DNA of 64,000 nt from Tipula vernalis. Taxonomy: Eukaryota; Arthropoda; Insecta; Diptera; Tipulidae. A model generated the notes under the pieces. The model searched no databases. It was not told the DNA's origin and was given only the letters and a program-made list of their open reading frames with translations. A program made the position numbers and the translations under genes. The number at the start of each line of letters is the position of its first letter. The first letter of the stretch is position 1. Where the stretch lies: assembly GCA_958295665.1 (NCBI GenBank), contig OY282558.1, forward strand, positions 16,925,409 to 16,989,408. Direction: 5' to 3'. Positions 10,359 to 23,124 of the stretch are shown piece after piece.

Positions 10359-13300
10359 GGCATCAAATAAAAACGAATGACGTTTTCTAAATGAATGATG
10401 AAGCTTTACAAATTTCCAATATAATTTGAAAAATATCGAATTTTCTAAGTGCATGTCTTAAATATCCTTGAAAGTTCTCAAACATCGAATTATCCGTAAG
10501 TATGTAAAACCAAAGGGAATCCTATACGCGTTAATCACTGCCATGTAAAACGTAAATAACCTAGGAAATCGGAGAAATATCGAAATTTCGGTTTAATCTC
10601 GAAAAGTTTACTAAATATTATTTATTAAGTTCTCAAAGCTAAGCGCAGAATATTGCTATTCAAAATTCGAATAAATTTTAAAATTTTTAATATGATGTTG
10701 AATAATCCTAGAAATGTCGAAAAACTTAAGAAATCTAGAATATAACACGAAACAATCTTTATTACCCAAGAAAAATTTGAATAATCTCTATATTATGTGA
10801 ATCTCGATTGATCTCGAACAATTTCAATTATACAGAAAAATCTGGATATTAATGAATAATTTCAGAAAGCCTGTGTAAATTTAGAACTAATACTACTACT
10901 ACTACTTAGTTAGCTTCTTTTGCATCATCACGTGACGACAAGTGAGTTAAACCATCGAGCCATGCTTCAGTTACTGGCCGAACTTCGCCTTTAACAAACG
11001 GCCAAGTTGCTTTGGCAGTGGTCTCGCTTTATATAGGTCTACCGATAATCTAACTCTCTTGCGCGAATTTCGTCTTATGTTAAGATCGCACAAAGTTCTT
11101 TCACGATTTTGTTTGAAATCTAAGAGACTTATTATGTATTTATTCGCAATACCAGTTTTCTTAAACTCTTAATGATAAAGTATCCAGCTGCCACATGCTG
11201 TAATATCGGTAAACTGGAATATGACGCGAAGAGTTTACTTTTTGGATTTTACAAATATTTGATAGTAAGAAATAAATTTGGCTGCTTAATGTATATGTAT
11301 ACTCCTTCTTTTTTTTTGTCGAATCTTCGAACATTTATTTGTTCTTCCTGATCAACGAAATTGGATGCGAGATGGATCCCATTTAATGCCAATTAATTAA
11401 AAAAAAATTACCATTCCGGCTTATAAGTTGGTCGACACTTAATTAAAAATTGCGGATTACTAAATCGATTTATTCTTGTAGTTCTCACTGAGTTTATTTT
11501 TCGGTGTTCTAAAATTTAATAAAGCTAGTAAGTGCAACAGAAATTATCAGAGTACAACTGGTGACCATACAAAGTGTGTTTTTGGTTAAGTGAAAAAACG
11601 TAGCAGCACCATGTCCAAACCTGCTACTGTCTTAAGTCGACAATTCCGTGTTTTTTCGTTGGTACAAAAAAAAAATCATAAGGGAACCGCTTTCGAATTC
11701 TTCTTCTTTTTGTTCGAATTGTTTAACGTTTAAGTTTCCTCTAAACAGATATGTTTGCTTGTCGATGGAAATAGCTTTTTTAGCAGGTCCTTCCCTGCTG
11801 TAGCTTATAAGATACTAATAATTAGTGGCGGCATTTTAAAAAAATTCTCGGAGTGTTTGTTAGAAATTGGATAAAGGAGTAAGATCCGAAACGATCGTAA
11901 TTTCATTTAAAAAAAAATAAATATCACGTTAAAGAAAGTGACAAAACCAAAATATGTATTGTGTTTTATTACATAAAATCAATAACTCAAATTCGGAATC
12001 CGTTGCATTTAAGTGAACCTGCAACTCGGCAAGTGTGTACGTTTTTTAGACCGTGATGCCATATTCTGCCAAAATATAATAATTACACGATTGTCAAAGT
12101 TTCTATGCAATTGAGTACATATATACAAATGAGTAAATTGCACTTCACTCTGCAGGTACACAATTATGTACACTGGTTTTTTAAATTGAATTTTCATGGA
12201 CAATTGTTAACAAAAACTAATTTTGCTTATAAATACATAAACATACAGTACTAACAATCCAATTTAAATTGTAATTTATAAAACACTTACTTCAATTCTG
12301 ACGTTTTATATTATTTTTCGCCCCAAATATTCTTCTTTTTTTGGTAGCAATATAATAACGCTTTAAAAAACGCATTATTAGTGTGTAGTATCCCAAAAAT
12401 TAGGTTTAAGGTGTATGTACGCAATAGTGTACAGTACGAGTCAAAGAGTTAATTTGGCTCTATTATGGATGGTAAAAACCAATTAAAACCAATCTAAAAC
12501 AAACCAATGTCGTTTTCACACTTATTTGTTTTAACATCTTCCTCATTAATGAGACTACTATAGGCTCCACTCTACAAATCCAATCAAACACAATATTCCT
12601 CTCACACTCACTCTACTGTATTGCTCGATATAGAGAAGTTCCTTTCCTTTTTCATAGTGGTGACATACTGTCCTTTTAAAGAAATTTTGTCTGTTGGTCT
12701 CGTTTTGTTTTTGTTTGCTTTTTGTCTCGATTTTTTTGGTCTCGATAATTTCGAGTTATATGATCGCCAAAGCCATTTTGAATCGGTTTATATTTTTCCT
12801 TCTCTGCCTTGATTGATTTTTATTAAAGAAACAAGTAACGGTTTTACGCTGCACTGCTCGGTATGAACACAAAAATAGACCCAATGTTAAAAAAACCAAC
12901 ATTTTGTACATTGTACTAGACCAGGATTGGTTTATTTTATTTTCAAATTACGTAATGTTTTGTTACGTTTGTTTGTAGCTACGCCTCTAAAAAGTTGCCT
13001 TATAAAGAGTCTAAATATTGTGCTGCGTCGTTGCTTATTGCTCGTATAACTTAAGTGTGTGATGGATTATTTCGATTTATTGTTTTGTATAAAATTAGCA
13101 GAAAAATTTAGCTATACGTTTAGTATCATCGAGTTCTACTGTATTTCTCAAGAATTTTGCTAATTAGGTATTTAGGTTAGATTAGAAATTAAGATGTCGA
13201 CTGAATTCGAGAATCAATGACGAAAAAAGTCTATCTAAATACGAATTTACAATATTTAACAACAATTCTTCAAAACAATTCTTCGGCACATTTCTGTAAA

Positions 13301-14878
13301 AAAATCAAAATGACATGGTCAGAACTAATTAGCGTTTAGAAGCCACGACGAAGGAGCTAATTCTATAAACCATAGTAATTGCAAGGAAATTATTTATTTT
13401 ATTACTGAACTTCATAAACGACTTACTTATAACATTTACGAGAATCAACAGTTTTCCAAGGAATTTCGGCTATAAAAAACGAGTTAATATACAAAGAATT
13501 AACAATGTGGTGTTGGATACAAATTGAAACTGAAACTTCTCAAAACAAATTTGTTTCAATATTACTGGATGAAACTTCTCTCTCAGCACGAGCTTGCCGA
13601 TGTCAGTGTTTGACCTATCCGACTTTGTTATAAAATACATCAAACGATTTATATTTAAGATTGGTGGCCTTCAAACATTAGTAAGAAAAAGATTTTCCGT
13701 CAGTAAATATCATACCTAGTCTTTCGAGTTATCCGGAGTACATTAAGAAAGTATAAATATTCTTCAAAACCATGACGGGTACATCAACAATTTTTGGACA
13801 CTACTTCCAGGAATAAGTAGATTCGATATTGAGGCTTGCCCCTTATTAGTAAAACTCTACTTTTCTCAAATTCCTGTGATTCTCGGTAACAACACAGAAT
13901 CCATGAGCGACGACTTTGAAAATACCATACAATTTTAAAGGTCACACTAATGAAATATTCTCAACTTACTAAAGATTTGAATGAATTCCTTCCTGTTGCT
14001 ACTTGTAATCCTTTGGAAATGGATCACCCCATTTTAAGTTTTAAACCAAAGGGTCAGCATAAATACGAAAACCAGATAAATACGATAAAATAAATTATGT
14101 GGCAACATATGTTTAGATGTCACAAACTACTAAGCAAAATGCTACTAAGCAACTTTGGGCTAGGCTCAACAAAACGATATCCAATAAGAACGAAACCCTG
14201 AAATAGTATCGGATAATCCATTAAATATCTAACAATCATTTACTTCGAATAGGCTCTGAGATTCTTGAATAACATCGAGCTATTAAATACACTCGAAACA
14301 CCGAATCACCGGGTTTATTTTTATGTACCATTTACCGGTAATCAAAAGATCTGGTACATAAGAAACTAAGCCGACTGATCGCTATTTGATTATAGAGACT
14401 GACTGGCTTGGCTTAATTATACGTTGATTCGCTTCCTAAAGACAAGGGTGTACTTAATGAAGGAAACAAAAAATTGTTTTCAGTTGCGGTAAGATAATTT
14501 TCTAAGAAGAAAGGTTCAATAATTTCTTCTTCTTCTTTGATTTTTATAAACATCAAAATGATACTTCGTAAGATGCTTAGTAACAAAGCAGACGAGTAAT
14601 TGCTCCATTTTTCAAATCAAATTAACCTTATGCGAAAGAAATTTAATCTGTTGTCAGTCACAATCAAACTTAATCTGTAAAAGGTTGAATTTGCTTGGCT
14701 AAATGCTTAATTTGATTTGTAAAAGGGGTAAACTTTAAGTGCAAAATGTATATTACAAATAAATGAATCCAGCACACACTAAAATCTTTATCCTTTGATG
14801 TCGAAAGCTTTGATTCCAAACGAGTTTAGCAAATTTCCTACTAACTCTAAGTATCTGTTAGAATCTAAATGCATTTGA
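10359..14878. other. AT-rich intergenic DNA, no recognised gene
   Basis: Only short open frames are present. A few stretches translate into ordinary-looking but unrecognised peptides with stops (for example about 13780-14090), which may be very old transposon debris. I cannot name a family. Confidence 0.55.
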
Positions 14879-14954
14879 ATTTCTATGACGGAACTTTTTT
14901 ACCCTTAGCAACCGAGAAAGGTTGCTAAGGGTAAAAAAATTCCGTCATAGAAAT
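14879..14954. repeat. 35-bp near-perfect inverted repeat with 6-nt loop
   Basis: Left arm 14879-14913 and right arm 14920-14954 are reverse complements at 34 of 35 positions, and the single mismatch would be a G-U pair in one strand of RNA. The loop is GAGAAA. The arms contain TTTCTATGACGGAA and TACCCTTAGCAACC. It may be a short foldback element or a structured RNA end. Confidence 0.9.
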
Positions 14955-15175
14955 ATATTTTAGGTCTATCTAGGCCACCGTCTTTTCTTAATTTCCTAGA
15001 AATGACCCATTTTGCAAATTTGAGAAGGTGGTCTACTTTAAGCTTAATCTGAACACCGCACCTCTCTAACCTTGACTTATATTCCAACGCCTTGATAAAT
15101 CTCCTGGGCCCTAATAACCGTGGGCCTCCCCCCAGCTGCTGCGGGTGCTGCGGGTACCTAGTTACGCCACTGCTT
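14955..15175 (-). mobile_element. GC-richer segment ending in a hAT-like terminus (tentative)
   Basis: The segment is richer in G and C than its neighbours and ends on its right side with the reverse complement of CAGTGGCGTAACTAGG, which resembles the terminal repeats of many hAT-type non-autonomous elements. I did not find the partner terminus or an 8-bp duplication. A minus-strand open frame across it (14905-15186) runs through the hairpin and is probably not a gene. Confidence 0.3.
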
Positions 15176-16107
15176 TCTGGTCGCAATATTTTTAAAGGAT
15201 TTATTAAATTTTATATAAGACTTATAGCCACATATTCAAAATAGCGTATGGTACAAAATGTCATACCTGTATGTTCAAAATTGGATTTAAGAAAAAATTG
15301 GAAATTACAGATATAACAGCCGATGCGAAGATTCTATCTTAAATTGATCCATTTCCTTCGTTAAAGCAATGTACCGGCAAATTTTTGTCGAATGATTAAT
15401 GAAGTTGAATTAAATGCATGTGACATCAGATAAAGTAGAAACAATCACAACATGACAACAACCCCTTCACAAACATCGCTGTCAACAAAGTTGAAAGCCA
15501 TTCATATGTTTACAAGATTGCACAATATTCGCAAAGTGAAATCAGTTCAAAAACGAGAGCAGACAATTTGACACGGCAATGGTAGACGATATTCTATAGT
15601 AAATAAATTGAAGCAAACATTCTAAATTTCACCCAACAAAACCATCATGTTGACAATTTAACGCACAAATGCGGGAGTCCCGCTGATCTAATTATCTTTC
15701 CATTATCACGAAGAATTCAAATTTCCTATCTAAATTTTGCTTTGTGCAACCGTTTCGCATATTTTTTGTTTTAAATTTATCTATGTCCTTTAATTTTTTC
15801 GTTTGTTATACTTTGTTTTGTCCATATCCTTGAAATCCACCTTGTTTGTCTATCTTCATAGAAAACCTGTGTAAAAATTGTGGTTTGATTCTTTTTGGTA
15901 TGATTTTGTCTACATCCGTGCTATAACAATCTACATTCCTCTCGCGTAAATGTAGCGGAAATTGACGATAGTGAATTATTTCCTAAAACATTCCTAAATT
16001 TTAAAAACATTTTAATGGTTTATTGAAACACACAAATAAAAAATTGAATAAAAATCAGAGGTAATAATACACTGTTAAATTATAAATACTATTAACTGCA
16101 AAACAAT
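15176..16107. other. AT-rich intergenic DNA, nothing recognised
   Basis: No coding similarity, repeat boundary or structured RNA was seen. Confidence 0.6.
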
Positions 16108-17095
16108 GTCTGGAACTAAAACTATGAACAAAATGTAAACCATGGTAAAGAATGAGTTTGCAATTATTGGAGACATTCTCTTGGAGCTAAAAGGTTACAT
16201 ATGACGATAATCACCCAAAGTTTAAATTGAACGGCTAACGTTCAATATTTAAACCTATTAAACCATCCTCGGTAGTTTGTCTGGAAATGAAACTATACTA
16301 ATAAAATGTAGGTCATTGTCCATTCTTGACTTATGTTTGTATTTTGCTCTTAGTTTCATTACCGGACAAGGTACTGACAATGGTTTAGTAAATTCAAATA
16401 TTGAACGTTAGCCGTTCAATTTAAACTTGGGGTGATTTTTGTCAAATCTAACCATCTTTGCTCCAAGAGAATGTCCTCAATATTTGCATAATTCAAGAAT
16501 GGACCATGGTCTATATTTTATTAGTAGCTACATTTCCGGACAAGGTGCCGAAGATGGTTAAGTAAATTCAAATATTGAACGTTAGCCGTTCAATTTAAAC
16601 TTGGGATGATTTTTGTCATATCTAACCCTCATAGCTCCAAGAGAATGTCCCCAATATTTGTTTAAGGTAAGAATGGACCATAACCTCCATTTTGTTCTTA
16701 GTTTCATCACCGGACAAGGTTCTGAAGATAGTTTAGTAAATTTAAATATTGTACGTTAGCCGCTCAATTTAAACTTGGGATGATTATCTTTAGATCTAAC
16801 CCTCATAGCTCCAAGAGAATGTCTGTAATATTTGCATAAGTTCAGAATGGACCATGGTCGACATTTTCTTCTTAGTTTCATTACCGGACAAGTGACTCAA
16901 GATGATTTAGTAATTTTAAACATTGAAGGTTAGCCAACATTTTAGCTCCAATAAAATTTCTCCAGTATTTACATAAGTCAACTATGAACCACGGTCTACG
17001 TTTAGTAATTAGTCTTATTTCCGGACAATGTACTGAAGATGGTTTAGTAATATAATTATTGAATATTAACCTTTGATTACAAACCTGTAGTGATC
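16108..17095. repeat. 174-bp satellite array with head-to-head inversion
   Basis: The marker CCGGACAAG begins at 16362, 16536, 16710 and 16884, giving three intervals of exactly 174 bp. A last unit (marker at 17021) is shortened to 137 bp. Upstream, 16108-16345 is the same unit in reverse complement (its GTCTGGA marker at 16108 and 16278). Each full unit carries the dyad ATTGAACG-TTAGC-CGTTCAAT and the words GCTCCAAGAGAATGTC and GAATGGACCATGGTC. Units differ by scattered substitutions. It could be a satellite island or the tandem core of a transposon. Confidence 0.92.
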
Positions 17096-18834
17096 TTTTA
17101 CATTCAAAATTGAATGGTATCTTTTAAATTTGAATTTGATTGGCTTTTGTGAAATAACATACTTTACTAATACATATTTACAATTTTAGATTTACCAAAA
17201 ATTTCACGTTTTAAAAAAAGCTCGTGAATTATTTGTTAAATGATTCTTAAGTATTTGTTTTTGATTTTTAGGAAAGGTTTAGGAAAAAATTCTCACGCAT
17301 CGGAAAGTTTAGTGTTATGTGATCCAAAGAAAGACGAGTACATAATATATTTTTTAATGCATGATTTTGGATTTTTTTATTTTTTTTTTTATGAAAATTT
17401 AACGACTTTTTAGTTAGTAGGGATAAATTGATTGATAATATTGTTTGACCCCACTCCTACGATCACATGAAAAGTATTCCATTCTACAATCATCTCGCTC
17501 GTAAATAAAGCGGAAAGTTTAATTTAAAATTAAAATTTAATTCCTCATCTAATAACGGTATACAGCCAACTCAAGTTAAACAACGAAAAACTAAGAACAC
17601 AAGACTTGCACAGCCAATTCAGATCATACAGCTGGCTACTAGGAGCACGAATAACTAACTCTTGAATTTCGATATATTATTTCAATCTAATGAATTTTAT
17701 TTAATTTACTTTTTTATTTTATTTAGTGGATTTTATTATGTTTTTATATTGTTTCTACTTTAACATTGGTTGGTGGTCAAAATACTAAATTATTTATCTT
17801 TTCGAATTACGTGAATATAGATAAATTATTGTTGATATAGACAAGCCGTTCAAAAAAAGGCGTACCAAAATTGGACATAGATAAAAGTGACAAATTTAAA
17901 TCATAAATAATTAAAGTACTACTTGAGTTTGTATTTCGAAACTTTGCGATTAAGCTCTGGAGTAACGTTATCTACATGGAAATTCAAAATAAATAGAGAA
18001 ATCACTTAGAAACGCCTTTAATTTTTTAGTTGAACTTCAAATGCCGCTTTATCTTATATAGACAAAATGGACATAGACAAGAATAATCCTAAGGCGACGA
18101 TTTGACAGGGTCATTAAAGAAGTGGATGGTCTGCACCAACTTTAATGAAATTCTAATTCGGGCAGCAATATTATTTAGTTGTTCGTAATCAAGAAAATTG
18201 CAGACACAAAGAAGAGTAATAGTGCATCAAACCGGCCCATCCTGCAAACATTCGAGACAAGGAATCGCTTTAATTTTATTGAAAGAAATATTAGTCGGGC
18301 AGTCCAAAGTTGTACTAATCATGCATTAATTTTTCTCTTTTTAATGGGAACAAAACTCTAAAATTCAGAGGGTGTTGCTTAAGGAATGAATTATGATCAA
18401 TATTATTTTAACAATCTTTTAATTAGCCGTGTAAGACATGTACTTCGTCGCTAGTATACTCCAAATAGGAAGCTTGAGGTGATGCTTTTCCGTTAAATGA
18501 TCAACACTATTCAATATCTATACCGCATTGACCACAAGTATGAGGAGTAGCAACTCGCGGCTTTCGAACTCGCGTACCAATAGGAATGGCAATATCCGAA
18601 GATTACTGGTGAAAAATAGCAAAAATACCTCATCCGAAAATACCCCAGGAATTTAAAAAATTTGGGAAATGTGTGAAAATAAATGTTTTAGGTTAAACAC
18701 GCTAAATGTTTAGTAATAAATTAGGCATCATTATGCTTAGATTTTCATAAAACTGTTTAATAACTTGTCATTTTCACAATAGGTGCACCGACATAAAAAC
18801 TCGTTAGCTCATATTTTTGGTTGTCCTATACTTA
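17096..18834. other. AT-rich intergenic DNA, nothing recognised
   Basis: Only short frames. A 60-codon frame at 18179-18361 has no recognisable motif. Confidence 0.55.
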
Positions 18835-18858
18835 CATATCATTATGAATGAAATATTA
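18835..18858. repeat. Left copy of 24-bp direct repeat (putative target-site duplication)
   Basis: CATATCATTATGAAT followed by a 9-bp AT stretch. The same 24 bases with two mismatches occur at 20744-20767, framing retroposon copy 2. Confidence 0.65.
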
Positions 18859-20743
18859 TTGATTGATTAATTGTGAGTGTACGGCCAAGCATTATAGCGG
18901 GATTTCTCGGACTCCCGGGCACACACCGTGCACCCGTATACATATAACAAAACCGAAGGATAGGATAGGATTATTAGTTGGAACAGTCTCGTCCCGGTTA
19001 CAGACACCAATCCGATCGATAGTTAGTAAATTATTAGTACACAATATAGTAAATAGGTTAGCACAAGAAAGAACAATCTAACTAGATTATTAGATAACCA
19101 TTTCTCTGGAATCCAGGGCCGGATACTCAGGACTCCCTAAATCTAAATCAGGACTTAAAAAATTATAAATATTGTAATATCCTCCTGTCCGCCTTTCATT
19201 AATTTACGTCATAAAATATTTAAGAAAAATTTAAAATTACTAAACTGACATGAAATTAACTATGACATATAATTAAGTAATTACAATTCCATGTACAACC
19301 GCACAAAAATAAACTCCTGCATTTAATTAATAATTCAAAAATTTGATTTCTTTATTAATAAATAAATATAAATCTATACATACAAATTTAACTCAGTTCA
19401 CGGACTTATTACCCTGCCATTGCAAATCAATGCAATGAAAATGAAACATTACTTTCTTAAAACCTTATCAATGTGCCATATACGTAATCATGACGATTAT
19501 GTTTGAAACCCGCAATCTAAATTTCAATAAATCCATTAAGTCAATAATTAAATTCCAAAACATTTAGCCTTCCAAATTTTGTTTACATAATTCCACTTTG
19601 TTCACATAAATGAACACATCATTTTGTTAAAAATTAAATCTTCACTCAAACCAACATTCCCAAATTAGCATTTTATTTATATATTTAGTCAATTTATACT
19701 TTATAATATTAATTAAATTAATTTAAAATAAATTTGATGCAGTTAGTAATACCCTGTAAAAAAAAATTAATAATCCTACCTAAATAAACCATTCTAAATG
19801 AATTGTATTCTAATGAAATTCTACTTAAACCCATTCGACTATACAAAGAATAAGAATCCTATTTGAGTTGAATATACAAAATCTCATTGTGCTCATATAG
19901 TTCATGTTTTCAAGAATACCATAATTGTTTCATGAATACAGAGAAACACAAAGAGATAAACAACACAGCAAACAAGTAACAAAATCTTATATACTAAAAC
20001 CACCAACACACAATGGCGGTAAATATTTTGTACCATCTTTCATGTGCGTAGCAGGAGACCTTATAGCACATACAAACATACCTGATCTATGTATCAAGAT
20101 ACACGAAAATATTTATGACGACGAACGAAAAAGATTCTTTTTTTTTGTTGTTGTTTGTACATTATAGTACAAAAACCAACAAAACATAGTACATTTCCTT
20201 AATAGAATCTATGTAAACAAGGAATGAGACAGATGTGTAAACATATTGTTGGCTCTGTTATATACCATATTTTAAACATGTATTAGTGTTGATTGTACCC
20301 AAAATCAAACATAAGAATACAAATAAGCGTGCGTAAATTTACTACGACGTATTTCAATTTAAGTTAAAATCTATTTCTATACTATCCAATTGTTAAACTT
20401 TAGTAATTCAAAATTGAAATTGGATTTTATGTACAATCTCACAGAACACCAAATCATGCACTTCAGCAAGAAATCAATGGTTTTAATTTCTCTATCTACA
20501 AATATAAAAACATTGCCTAACAAATGCATCTCGTTGGATTGCATTTTCCAAGATTACACTTTAATTATGTTTACATTAAAATTGAATTTAATTAGAAATA
20601 AATTTAACATTTAAAATTAAAATGTATATACATATGTATATAAAGTATATAAATATAAATAAAACATAAAAATAAAATAAAATTAAATTTTTGAAGAGGA
20701 TAAAAAAAACACGTCTATCCTCTTTGACGAACTCCCGTTCACC
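18859..20743 (-). mobile_element. Non-coding retroposon, copy 2 (minus orientation)
   Basis: The left edge is a TTGATTGATTAA tract, the reverse complement of a TCAA-type tail. Bases 18915-19080 match 6600-6770 of copy 1 (shared words include ACATATAACAAAA, CAGACACC and GATAGTTAGTAAAT). The right edge carries a stem-loop like that of copy 1. The 24-bp direct repeat around it has two mismatches, so this copy is older or mutated. At 1885 bp it is about half the length of copy 1. No protein domain is visible. The shared 3' end and differing interiors are what one expects if the 3' end is what a reverse transcriptase recognises. Confidence 0.6.
20694..20725 (-). other. 5'-end stem-loop of retroposon copy 2
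   Basis: On the minus strand AAGAGGATA pairs with TATCCTCTT around a loop containing GACGTGTTTT. The loop core is the same as at 10289-10316 while the stem bases differ, which is the pattern left by selection on structure. Confidence 0.5.
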
Positions 20744-20767
20744 CATATCATTATGAATTTAATATTA
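20744..20767. repeat. Right copy of 24-bp direct repeat (putative target-site duplication)
   Basis: Matches 18835-18858 at 22 of 24 positions. Confidence 0.65.
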
Positions 20768-22281
20768 TGAACTTTAATTAGATTAGCATCAAAAGCATTC
20801 GTATGGAATGATTGGCACTGTAACTGTTAAAGAAACACATTCCAATCAGGTCTGCTTGATCCAGAAAACGTGTAGCATTTGAAGTGGTGTTGGTTCGTAA
20901 ACAACACCTAGGCGTTTTAAATAAATAGTAGCTATACTTACTATCCGTTTTACTGAAACAAATCGCCTTATAATCTTTATATTTTTGATTTATAAATTTC
21001 ACATAAGTTGTATTTATGGAAAATCACCAACTCAAGATTGTAAATTTTTTTCTTCTAAACAAACTTAGTCATATTCTAAATTATTTGATAATTAGTTCAA
21101 AAATTATTGAGCAACAAAAAACAAACTTCGAAATCTTTTCCGTAGTCACTAGAATTCGGACAATCGAACTTAAATGATCAGTATGCTATTGTACATGCAA
21201 TACTCTTTGATCATAGTTCCGTGGTAATATGACATGTCCCGTTTGATATTCTAAAATTCATTTGCCGTATTGTCGCAACCTCGTTCCAATATACTCGGTG
21301 ACATTAGCAACATGTAATGATTCTCCTAAATATATATGTGTATAAACAAATTTTTTAGCCTTACCTTATAGTATACTTCATTTAGATCACACACCTGTGG
21401 AAATTGATTGCCTAAGGCAGAGAGTGTACTTATTGGCGTTTGTGACCTGGTTGGAAAAGGGAAAATAGAAAAATTAAATAAAAATTTAACTAAAAATTTT
21501 TAAAGAAAATAAAGGGCTTTGTTAAGAAACCAAATTGAACTTGGTTCAACTTTATGTTATATGTAGTGTAAATAAAAACTCTTCTTAATAAGGAAATTCT
21601 TTGAAATCTTTGAAGAAGCTTTTAATAATAAAAACCGTTTTTGATATACTTAAAAAATACTTAATACTGGAATTCTACCTAACATACTTTTGGATTAGCG
21701 ACCAGATCTAAATTATTTAATCGCGTCAAAATCAGCGACAGATACCAGATTGATCTACATTAAAATTCCGAAAAAAATCAGTGTTACGGCATTTTTTTAA
21801 AACGTTGTTACAGAAAGTGATTGTAGTTTAAATTGTTGTGTTAATAGTTAACATTATATAAATAGTGAATATGATCCATTCATTAAAAGTTTTCTTTTAG
21901 AATTTTGTTGGTGTCAATTATTAAAATCGTCATTAAGTTTCTTAAAATTAGTTAAGAAAGTTAATTTGCTTATTTTAGCATTATTAATCATATAAGTCCC
22001 AATTTAGCTTATTAAAGCCTTAGTGTTGCAACTTTCTGATGAGATGTAACATGGCCATTCTAATTTAGCCCGTCTAAGAACATGGAGAAATTTTTGGTTT
22101 CGTTCTTTTACCATAATATTAAAAAAAAAATTTCTTAGGATAAAGTTCTGGAATATAGGCAAATAATTTATCTGATTATGAAGAAATTCGACCAAGAAGT
22201 TATGATACAAATAATGGGACAAGGCAAAACAGAAACGAAATAATTTTTAACCGATTAAGACAAAATTTGTCTGCTAAACTA
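20768..22281. other. AT-rich intergenic DNA, nothing recognised
   Basis: Short frames only; no motif or repeat seen. Confidence 0.6.
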
Positions 22282-23122
22282 CACAATTGAAAAATTACTT
22301 TAATTTTTAATACAAGCCTTGCATTACGACTTATGTAATGCAAGTTATTATTAAATTGTAAAGTATGATTGCGTTAAAATGAATTTTATTGCAATTATGA
22401 GGATTTCTTAAGCAGTATTTGCAATAAAAATTATTCTTAATACAACTATTAAACTTAAAATGTTAAGCAACCTGCTCAAATCGAAAAATTATACAAAGAT
22501 AAAATTCGCTAAAACAAACGGACTACATGACATACATACATATAAGCAGCTTAATAAATCTTTAATAATTTAGTTTTCCGGATTCGAAAATATCTATTAT
22601 GTTTTAACGTAAAATTTTCAGTTCTTAATTTATAAGTTATTACCTTGAGCGACCGTAAAGTAAACAAGGCTAGTTTGCCCATTGAAAGATGAAATGAACA
22701 AAAAAGTTTTTTAATTTTTTTAAGTAAACTGCTCTCTGAGATTTCGACCCTCAATCAAGCTCAACCTTAAGGCACCAAAAACAACGAACAAAACAAAACA
22801 ATCCCGGAAAAACAAAAATAAAATCGCTAAAATTAAGGAGCTTTTAAAGCAACTTGCTTTAAAATTTAATACTTCTAAAATATTTTATTAATGCAGTCTT
22901 TGATAAATTTTAATGCAGTTGATTGATGGTTCTGCTACAGTTTGCTTTATATTCTAATGGAATTTTGCACTAAAATTTAATCTAATTGCTGTATTACAAA
23001 TCAATGCAAATTGTATCAAACTAATTTTTAATGCAAGCTTTGTATTATTTTGTAATACAACCTTGCACTGGACCTATATGTAATGCAATTTGTATTACAT
23101 AAGCAATATTTTTTCAAGTGTG
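22282..23122 (+). mobile_element. MITE copy A, TA-flanked (Tc1/mariner-type)
   Basis: The element begins CACAATTGAAAAATTA and ends with TTTTTTCAAGTGTG, imperfect inverted termini, and is flanked by TA on both sides (22280-22281 and 23123-23124). Its whole length matches, in reverse orientation, 58700-59456. Inside it has several TTGTATTACA and TAATGCAAG words and no transposase. A TA duplication fits mobilisation by a Tc1/mariner-type enzyme. The 67-codon minus frame at 22551-22754 lies inside and is not a gene. Confidence 0.8.
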
Positions 23123-23124
23123 TA

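Noticed and set aside
13780..14090. Possible host exon or transposon coding remnant
   Set aside because: Translates to ordinary-looking peptides in pieces, but stops occur and no family motif could be named.
14905..15186. 93-codon minus-strand frame
   Set aside because: It runs into the 35-bp hairpin and has no recognisable domain; more likely part of a repeat.
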